NCBI GenBank assembly: GCA_950022655.1
Contig: OX465580.1
Coordinates: forward strand, 99,156,797-99,220,796
DNA: 64,000 nucleotides
Direction: 5' to 3'
DNA from: Alentia gelatinosa
Lineage: Eukaryota > Annelida > Polychaeta > Phyllodocida > Polynoidae
Shown: in pieces, positions 56,123 to 64,000 of the stretch
Position numbering within the stretch: position 1 is the first letter of the stretch
Layout: each line of letters opens with the position of its first letter
The notes under the pieces: generated by a model
What the model was told of the DNA's origin: nothing
The model's database searches: none
Seen by the model: only the letters and a program-made list of their open reading frames with translations
Program-made: the position numbers and the translations under genes

Positions 56123-58566
56123 GGAATTGTTTTCATGAATTTCCTTCTTTCACAACTCGCCCATTTTCTGAACAATACACTATGCACTCATTACAAATCA
56201 ACTGAGGGTTGATTAACAAAGATGAGAGAAAAATGGCAACCAAATTGAATGGGTTATTCAGACGATTTGATCAAATCAGCTTGGTTTTTACTGATGTAAG
56301 CTAATCACATTGCGTCGATACTGATTCCGGACAGGGATTTAACACCTGGGCTGTGATATTTTCAAATTGAAAACACGCACAGTTCTCCATTCAAGTACAG
56401 CCTTGTTTTTCTACCGCAATACGGCTTCTGTGGTTCAGGGATGGGCAGCCACAGTCTCCAAACACAGGCGTTATTGCTCAGACATGGGGACCGAACCGGA
56501 CTGGTGTTGGATAGGAAGGTCTTTGTGGGCACGTGACCATCACATGGCCTGGACACGGGGCATGCGCATGCGCGAGAAGCGTAATTAAGCTGCCCGTATG
56601 TGCATAAAGAGAAGACACGACTGGGCAATATTGGATCATAAAGCACCTCACAGAGCACCAGCTGCAAGGGCGTTGCAAGAGGGAAGGTGTAGGGATGGCG
56701 GGAGAGATTTTACCATCGCGATGTGCGGCTATTCATAACAGAATAAGGTACAGATACAGGATAACAAAAATCACTGGAAATACCGAAATGCAAATATTTT
56801 TTGAGTAATTTGTGAAGAACATATCCCTAAAATCGATTTTATGAGAGTAGGTTTTAAAACATTATATATTATCGCTCATTTACCTCATTTCAATCAGCCG
56901 ATATATGACTTTTTTTTATCGCACCCAGAGCGGTGCCGTTTATGTGGAAAGTTTTAGCTGTATCTTCTGGAAGCCATTAAGCTGAACTAATGTATTCAAA
57001 TGGGATATGGAATTGGGGTGAATTAATGAATTTCAATGAAATATCCAATACTAATGTTTTTGTTCTCGAGGTCGCGGCGTTCCATTGTTGAAGCGAACAG
57101 TGTCACATGGAATGATCGAACCGTTGTTTTTACTTGTGAGATGGCCACTGTTCCTTGGCCTGAGGTTACATCAAACATCTCCACTTTGAAACGCAATTCA
57201 TTTACTTCAAAATGTTTTGAGGTGTACCACTTTTGACGTCCTCATTACCAATAAAGAAATTCGATATCATGGCAGAGTACTTTGGACGAGGTCATAATTA
57301 ATATAATCTTTTCGGAAGGTGGGGAGACCTGAATTGTCTAAAGTATATGGTTAGGGAAATAAATGGTTGATTACAAATTAAAAATGATGAAGGTCATGTA
57401 TACCGTGACCTTTGCTCGAGATTTTTGATGCACAGATTTATAGATCTCTACAGATAGTGAGATGCTATAGGGAAAAGATGCTTAACATAGAGGAAAGATA
57501 TTCACCTTGTGTGACATAGTGCGCTTTGTATGCCACCTGCGGGACATAATATTATTCGGTGACTTCATGAAATACTAGCCAATAAGTAGTCAAGTGTTGG
57601 GACTCTTTTTTGGCCATTCACTTCAAAGACCTCCCACCACAGTGGCAGCTGGTGTGTCCGTTCAACGATTCCCGACCGTAATATAGAGTGATATAAAGCA
57701 GTTTTGTGCATTTCAATGGAATTTTCTTATCAGATCAACGTCATTAAATAAAGACCGAATGCTATTCGTATTTTCCTAATTTTCCTAATGTTTTCCAACA
57801 TTGAAAGAGATTATGTGATAGTCGAAACATCGATTCTATACATAAAAGCCAACATCTATAACGGTATCATTGGTAGTTATACTATATTCCACCTTAGAAT
57901 ATTTTCCTAATCTTTTTTTAGAATATTTTCCTAATATTTTTTCGTCATTTATTGTGCTACACTATATTATCACTTGGCTTCGCCTCATGAAATTACAACG
58001 CACACATAATATATGGCATGAACAACATTAGAAATATCCTCGTGATATTCCCTGACATTCTGAGCATTATGCATCTCATCAAAGTTTCCACGAATACGAA
58101 TTCCAATAAAACCATATCGTTGGCCTTTCGTCATGTGGTGATCAGCACAAATTTGTGTTATTCTTTTTTTTCACTTCTGCGGCAGAGGTCCCTTGATTTA
58201 TTTGTGTGAGAAAAATCAAAGATTTCTCATTCGAACTAGTCAATTATCGAATGTTTTTCATGTATCGATCCCTGTTCCATGTTTCTTATACCATGTTTCA
58301 ATCCCACAATGTAATTTGTCGCGATTCTGAAGATGGTGACGGCGCCTGGCAGTGACAGGCTACAAGCGCCGCTTAATTACGTTGGGATTTCAGATTCTTG
58401 GAAAGCTAATCCACTCGGGTAATACATCTAATCAGAATTATACCAAGGCCAGACTGTTAGAATTGGTGTTGAAATGTGAGAACCATCCCATGATTAGAGA
58501 CGGAATGCAATAGACGTGCAAACCGGACTGCTGTATCTGTTGCAGTTCCTTTGGGTTAACAGACGA
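56123..58566. other. Unassigned
   Basis: 56360-56720 is locally GC-richer with GGGGCATGCGCATGCGCGAG, and minus-strand frames of 66-101 codons lack motifs. 57895-57945 has tandem AGAATATTTTCCTAATxTTT. No gene was recognised. Confidence 0.35.
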
Positions 58567-58909
58567 GTAATATAGAGAAACAGGCTTACTGTCTCCGTAC
58601 GGATAAAATACGCGGTAAAATCGGCGATCAGATGAACCGATGCCGAAGGCAGAGGTTCATCTGATCGCCGATTTTACCAAGTATTTTATCCGTACGGAGA
58701 CAGTCAGCCTGTTTCTCTATTATCATATACCTTAAAATATCGAATTTTTAACTTTGCTACTGGGGGAATATTTGGATTTTGCCGCCGTACATGCCCCGTA
58801 CGCCACATACATACCCCGTACGTCACCTAGGTGTCGTACGGGTATAAATACGACATGGGTAGGAGCGGGCAGTATGTGTAGGATATACTACCACAGGTAT
58901 ATAATAATA
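58567..58909 (+). mobile_element. Hairpin element, copy 8
   Basis: A nearly perfect hairpin at 58567-58723 with arms of about 70 bases (CTCCGTACGGATAAAATACG / the complement, and CGGCGATCAGATGAACC at the tip) and a short loop GATGCCGAAGGCAGA. Then TATTATCATATACCT (58718-58732) pairs with AGGTATATAATAATA (58895-58909), 14 of 15. The loop contains CCCCGTACG iterations and a 30-base palindrome (ACCCCGTACGTCACCTAGGT and on). Confidence 0.9.
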
Positions 58910-60549
58910 TCAGATACTAGGAGCAAATAGTGTGTTCATCATTGATGAATGAGCGTGCTATTATGTATAAATGAATAACAATTAAAAGGTTTGAGTCAGA
59001 TTTAGCCTATGGATAGTTTTCTGTAACCCACCTGCACCCAGTCAACTTGTCATTTCTCTAACTGCCTGAGTCTAGGATCAAAACATATCAAACAATAGTG
59101 GGTCAATGAGGTATTTCGGTCTTGAGTGATTGGTCATAGTCCGCTGGGCACGCCTCTAAGACCCTGAGACACTGGCTCCCTCCTCTGTTCTCACTATCAC
59201 AGTGAACAGCATGCAGATAGTAAAGGGATAGTTTTCTGGAAGCACACTGAAAGTTCAATGTGACCACTCTAACTCTGACTCTAACCCTAACTCTATCCTC
59301 TAGATGATGTATTTAGCGCGTGCAAGCTCGCTCTAATAACACGTCAAATTAGAGGTTGACAGTCCATGAACGTTTAAGATAATCCTAGCCTTTGCTAGAA
59401 AACAGTGCAACGAAAGAATACTTATCAGAACGCAAGTGTACTACCTTAAAAACGTGTACTACCTTAAAGAAGGATAAGAACATGCCCCTGTTGATGTCGA
59501 GCTCCATGCAAACAGGCTATGCAAATCTAGTAACACGTTAGTGTAATCTAAACGTGTTTTTATTATGTGCGTGATGTTCCATAATTAGGGCCATCATGTG
59601 ACAAATACATCAATTATTGAATTCCGAGCAACGCATCAATATCACTGAAGCTTAACGACAGTTCTACAGTCTATAATTGACCTGAATCTAGTTTCCCAAA
59701 ACCACCCTCCCTAATAAGCCTGTCATTATACACGTATAGAGTCTATAAATCGTTACACAGTAGATTGGGGATAGTCTCTAGCATTCACTAAAGGTAACAT
59801 GCATTAAAAACTGCGGTAAACGAATCTCATTGACAGAAACGGTGTATGGAAATTTGCCATCACAAGGGATTGCGTTGCCCCGTGTCACATGACCAGAAGC
59901 AAGAATTTGAAGCAAATTAGCAAATGGATATTATTCTAGTCTGATATTCTCCTTTCGAATCACTTTACAGACCCGATTCTTTAAACGTACCAATAGTGAC
60001 TTGTTGAATATGACTTAACATGCCTAGCTGCAGTTCCATCACTGGAACCCTACACCGATTGAAACAGACCTAGATGGGGGTATCGTCTGCTGACAGTTTT
60101 GTAACCGACATGGTTAGATAATGTGAACACTGTAGGTCAATGTTTCATCTCTAGAACATAATTTAGCATTCGTTCTAAATGCAGTATGTGGAGATGAAAA
60201 AAAAAGCAGCCTTCAGGGCCTGTCAATGCTGAAAGTAGAAACCCTGATTTGGTGAATTACTTGTGCCTTTGATGTTTCCCACAGGGTGTATGGTTTACAA
60301 ATACCTCGTTGATTTCATGGAATCATGTCTCCGTAATCAAAATGAGAGGAACCCAGAGATAAACAACTAGGCAGAAGATATCTAAATGAAGGTCCTGCTG
60401 AGATTATTTCTGCTGTGAAATAACAAGGAACCATATATAATTCACTAAATATGTCGTGGGTTGGCTTTGCTCATTCAATTACTTAATAAATAGAATTAAG
60501 AAATAGGCCACTTATGTTAATGTTATTAACAATCTGTCAGTATATATGG
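58910..60549. other. Unassigned
   Basis: A short telomere-like CTAACCCTAACTC at about 59281-59293 is isolated. No gene or repeat was recognised. Confidence 0.35.
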
Positions 60550-60920
60550 ACAATAATCGATGGTTTTGTGGACAGGCGTTCGTAAACCACGCGAGGTTGA
60601 CGTGTATTACGACGTCAACCTCGAGTGGTTTACAGAGCTGGCTGTCCACAAAATCATTGTTTGTTGCATTTATTACCCATCTTTTCGAAGAAAATAAAAC
60701 CCAGTAATTCCCATATTAAAGGGTACAACAAGGGACTATTTCTTTGTTCTATAGCAAAAGGGACTATTTTCCCCGTATACCATGGTTTTAAGGCCGTATA
60801 CCACAGGTTTGAATCCGTATACCACAGCTATGGTATTTGACAGGTTCTATACAATGGGTCATGGTTTACTGAGTCCCCATACATTTTCAATGGGGGCTTT
60901 GTAAACGATGGATAATAAAT
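60550..60920 (+). mobile_element. Hairpin element, copy 9
   Basis: The hairpin at 60550-60663 has arms with TGGTTTTGTGGACAG and CGAGGTTGACGT and their complements. It is followed by ATTTATTACCCATC (60668-60681) with GATGGATAATAAAT (60907-60920), 13 of 14. The loop contains three iterations of CCGTATACCA (60774-60835). Its right end (CCCATACATTTTCAATGGGG...GATGGATAATAAA) is related to that of copy 4. Confidence 0.85.
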
Positions 60921-61054
60921 ATAGTGTTGTCCCATACAGATACAAAAAATAGCCGACAGTCTTGCCGGGTAGAAAAAAGAAAATTATGTAAGAAAAAAGA
61001 TAGGCAATCATTACCCCTTATCCCTGGATGAAGAAGAGGAGGCCAAATAAAATA

Positions 61055-61460
61055 CACTGCATGAAAACCACCATTTTATTCATATATACGCCATCGCGGA
61101 AGTGCATGTATTGGCTGAATATTAACTTGTTTTCATATATATATACGCCCAGGGTTTATGTACGGACGCGTCTTGGCTGTATTTCACACCCGGCGTATAT
61201 GAGAGGAAATATCCTCCCCCCCTGCTGCCTCCCGCCCGTTTCTGTTGGTAGAAGTATAGGAAACCCTCCCCCTGCCGCCCCCCTCTATCCCCCGCCACCT
61301 CCCGCCGCCCGCTCTCAGTGAAGCCCTCTTCACTGGACGCTTAATTACGCCTACAGATGAGGCTTATATACACGGGGAATAGGACGACCTTATATACGCA
61401 AAAGTCATACTTATATACGCCCGGCGAATTCATATGTAAAATGGTGGTTTTCGTGCAGTG
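61055..61460. mobile_element. MITE (406 bp), CACTGCATGAAAACCACC family
   Basis: The left end CACTGCATGAAAACCACCAT and the right end ATGGTGGTTTTCGTGCAGTG pair over about 38 bases. ATA flanks both sides (61052-61054, 61461-61463), a possible 3-bp target. The interior repeats TATATACGCC and contains a C-rich CCCCCTGCCGCC block. A truncated relative is at 6354. Confidence 0.85.
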
Positions 61461-61993
61461 ATATTATTGAATTTTATGAAAGTCTATAAGGATTTTAGTT
61501 GTCCTTATCAATATGAATTATTATTGAGAGGTTATTAATAATATTTGTGATAATGATTGACTGATAGAGTAATAGGTCAATTATAATGAGTATATGATAT
61601 AGAAAATATAAGATAAAAGGCCTACGAAGGTAGGTGAAGTTGACGAGATGTGGGTGGGTGGGTAAAAAATGATAGATGTGTATGGTCTGATAGCAGAGGC
61701 GAGAGTGAGGGGCAGTGTGGTAAAGCAGAAGCACACGCGAGGTGCGTAGTGCAAAGGTGAGCCACCAGGGAGAGGCGCACGTCGGTTGTGTAGTGCAGAG
61801 GCGAGTCACAAGGGTTGGAAATGACCACCACTGACCAAAGGTCATGAGTAACCAAGAAGGCAAATCAAACAAAATGTAACTTACGTTGCATCATTATTTT
61901 GTAGTTTACAGTAGAAACAGGCTACCTTACCAGCATGGAATTCCAGAATATATCAACTGATCCCCTACGAAAATATAAACATTGCTTCTGCTG

Positions 61994-62033
<40 letters not shown>

Positions 62034-63780
62034 AAAACACACTGCGCATAGATCTAGGCCCTCGAGCAAGATGTCCAGCGATGTACGGTTCACAGAAGGC
62101 GAAACACCGCTTGATACCAAGAAGCAAAAAGGTAGAAGTAAACAGAATCACAATATACAGAGCACCACATATGCGGAATCTTCGCAATAGAAATTACAAA
62201 TGTAAATGCTGACTGAACCATGTGGGATGAATTTTGATAAACCAGGTGACAAGAAGACAGACAGACATTCCCGAACTGACAAGCCAAATAAAACTCAACA
62301 TAACATTTCTAGCGGATCAATAATCTAAACTGACAACAAACAGACAAAAACTTCCTCTATGAGGTTCTGGGACTAGACACCTGTCACAGCTCGACTGGTG
62401 TTTTCTAGGATGTGGAATGTAGTTTTTCTTCTGTTACAAGATTTATCATCTTCTGAGAATCTCTCAGCTCGAAACTGCTCATACTTTGTCAGAGTAATGA
62501 TCTGAGAGCAAATTTCATAGCAATTCTATTCATCGCAATGATTTAGAATAACAAGCACTGAATCAAAAAGTATAATCTCAGCAGAAGGTTATATCGAAAC
62601 CAGTTCTGGTTTTGAAGATGAGGATGAAATGATTCATTTAGGAGGAGGTAAACGGACAATCTGTGGTCAGATACCTAGTATTGACATGACGAGAACTATC
62701 AGTTTCTGGTTATCATGGTTTGTAATAGTTTGTGCTCTAACAAAGAAAAATACTGACAAATTTAGAACTCTAAAACAATATTGATTTTAGACAAAATTTG
62801 ATTCTCAGTATTTGAATGGACGTGTATACCTATGCCCCTAGAGGCAGGTTGATTGTCCGACATACACAATAAACAAGGATAGAGACAAAGGGTCTGTTTG
62901 AAAGAGATTGCCCAAGCAAGAAATGCGAGATATGAAACATTCTTATTGAAACGATTTTTGATACATGTGCTTTAGAGCTGTCAGATTTGATCCGTTGATT
63001 GTATGCGGATTGGCAATCTATAACGGAAGATTACTTGTTATATGAACACACCGTATTCTGTGTGGCATTTGGAACTGAAAACGAGCGGTTTATGAAGCAG
63101 ACCGTATATTTTTATCATGTTGTTGCTGTCTGATTGCTGTTGGGCCTGTGGAACTTCACCAACAAATGACAAACGGATGAACATAAATGGTCAGTTAATT
63201 ATTTCTTGCGATTATATGAACTGTGGTAGTCAACTATCTGTGCAATGATTGAATGAACAGAAAAGATGTAGGCGTAATGGTCGGATTATTATTGTATTCT
63301 ATCTAGAAGTAAATCAAACACCAACAAAATGTCGATGGTGGAATGAAGATAAATAAAGTCCTTTCTCCAAATCTGATGCAATCTTCCCAATCTGAGAACA
63401 ATACTGAAGAAAAATTCAAATCTAAAAAGTGCCCTCTTTCATGAAGTACCTTCAAACAGAGGAACAAGGAAAGATAACTGCCTTTGATTAATTGAACATG
63501 AATCCCGCGAACAATGACAAGCTTTTGGTGGGAACGATGTTCTACAAGGGTACCGAAAGCTAACACCTGCATGTTTCAAATATGCAAGACAATTCATCAC
63601 CGGTAAACCAGAGTAAAAACTGCCATTGTAGAATTATGGCCTACTGTCTCTTATCGCAGAAAATCTCCTTTCAAATTCACCTCTGATTTCCATACGTGAC
63701 TAATGACAGCTTCTAAACCAGATGCCAGATCCGAGTAAGGCATCTTTTCCATTAGCTACAGAATTATTGAAGGTTACTTA
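61461..63780. other. Unassigned; microsatellite and a short unrecognised frame
   Basis: A plus-strand frame from a Met at about 62070 (MSSDVRFTEGETPLDTKKQK, 39 codons) has hydrophilic protein-like composition but no recognised domain. It may be an exon fragment. 61620-61860 shows a weak repeat (GTGTAGTGCAGAGGCGAG and GTGCGTAGTGCAAAGGTGAG). Nothing else is seen up to the MITE at 63781. Confidence 0.35.
61992..62033. repeat. (CTA)n microsatellite
   Basis: About 14 uninterrupted CTA triplets, preceded by CTGCTG. Poly-Leu and poly-Ser frames across it are artefacts of the repeat. Confidence 0.98.
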
Positions 63781-64000
63781 GGCCCGGCGTCCACCTACTA
63801 CGATAGAATCGTAGACCTCCCGATATGGCACCGATACAAAATGTTAAAATCGGTGCCATATCGGGAAGGTGCGAAATCGTAGACAAGCCAATCCACCACG
63901 CATTCTATGGGGTTTTAATCGGTGTCTTATCGCAGAAACGTGGTCAACTGCCCCGATATTAGGTAACCTTCCGACGCAATTTTGATTTTTTCCTCGGGAG
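63781..64000. mobile_element. MITE, GGCCCGGCGTCCACC family, copy cut by the window edge
   Basis: Begins after a TTA (63778-63780) with GGCCCGGCGTCCACCTACTA and matches the reverse complement of 24917-25199 along its whole visible length. It contains an internal perfect 18-bp stem (TCCCGATATGGCACCGAT ... ATCGGTGCCATATCGGGA). The right end lies beyond the window, by comparison about 60 bases further. Confidence 0.9.

Noticed and set aside
59275..59300. Telomere-like CTAACCCTAAC
   Set aside because: Only one to two units; too short for an interstitial telomeric repeat.
61927..62187. Poly-Ser and poly-Leu frames
   Set aside because: Generated by the (CTA)n microsatellite.
1..64000. CRISPR array
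   Set aside because: The repeats seen are tandem satellites, duplications and mobile-element ends without unique spacers; the genome is eukaryotic.

Overview
This is an animal (eukaryotic) genomic window. It is AT-rich, has spliced-gene signals, no operons or ribosome binding sites, and is dominated by transposable elements. The only cellular gene I recognise is a single-exon-looking GT92 (DUF23) family glycosyltransferase on the minus strand at about 26097-27450. It has a splice-acceptor-like site at its 5' end, so upstream exon(s) may be missing from view. The mix of DIRS-like tyrosine-recombinase retrotransposons, CR1/jockey-type LINE fragments, many MITEs and hairpin elements fits a marine invertebrate (a mollusc, annelid, brachiopod or cephalochordate). 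I cannot name the species from the sequence.

Layout. 1-1380: a decayed minus-strand DIRS-like element (reverse transcriptase thumb and tyrosine recombinase) split by a 636-bp MITE with a 5-bp target duplication. 1381-9157: mostly unassigned, with two CpG/GC-rich patches, a diverged 280-bp tandem duplication and a MITE fragment. 9158-25260: MITE families, hairpin elements and a plus-strand LINE fragment. 25260-27830: the GT92 gene, with a hairpin element immediately 5' of it. 28600-33520: dispersed repeats, a LINE relic, MITEs and a long-inverted-repeat element carrying a nested hairpin element. 33590-42545: the most instructive part, an old plus-strand DIRS-like element whose coding sequence is broken by three later insertions: a minus-strand DIRS-type element with split direct repeats, a non-autonomous DNA transposon filled with a 63-bp satellite, and a hairpin element. 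42545-43690: a 5'-truncated LINE. 44090-45221: MITEs, including one inserted inside a hairpin. 45972-49928: a near-identical 1320-bp triplication. 49929-64000: mostly unassigned, with a GC-box island near 53.3 kb, further hairpin elements, MITEs and a microsatellite. The window ends inside a MITE.

The main new observation is a recurrent architecture seen in seven well-supported copies, plus several partial ones. Each has a long near-perfect hairpin at one end, followed by a 13-16 bp inverted repeat that encloses a 150-370 bp loop. The 13-16 bp motifs differ between copies but look like variants of one pattern (TTTATCCTACCCC, TTTATTACCCACC, TATTATTATATACC). The loops share short CCGTATACC-like iterations. 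One copy has an internal control for its empty site, because it sits in one half of a tandem duplication, and no obvious target duplication is seen there. This resembles the layout of Helentron-associated (HINE/DINE-like) or foldback elements but carries a much longer hairpin. It may be an undescribed family.

Most short open frames in the window have no supporting signal and are left out. All coordinates were read by eye, and edges can be off by a few bases.
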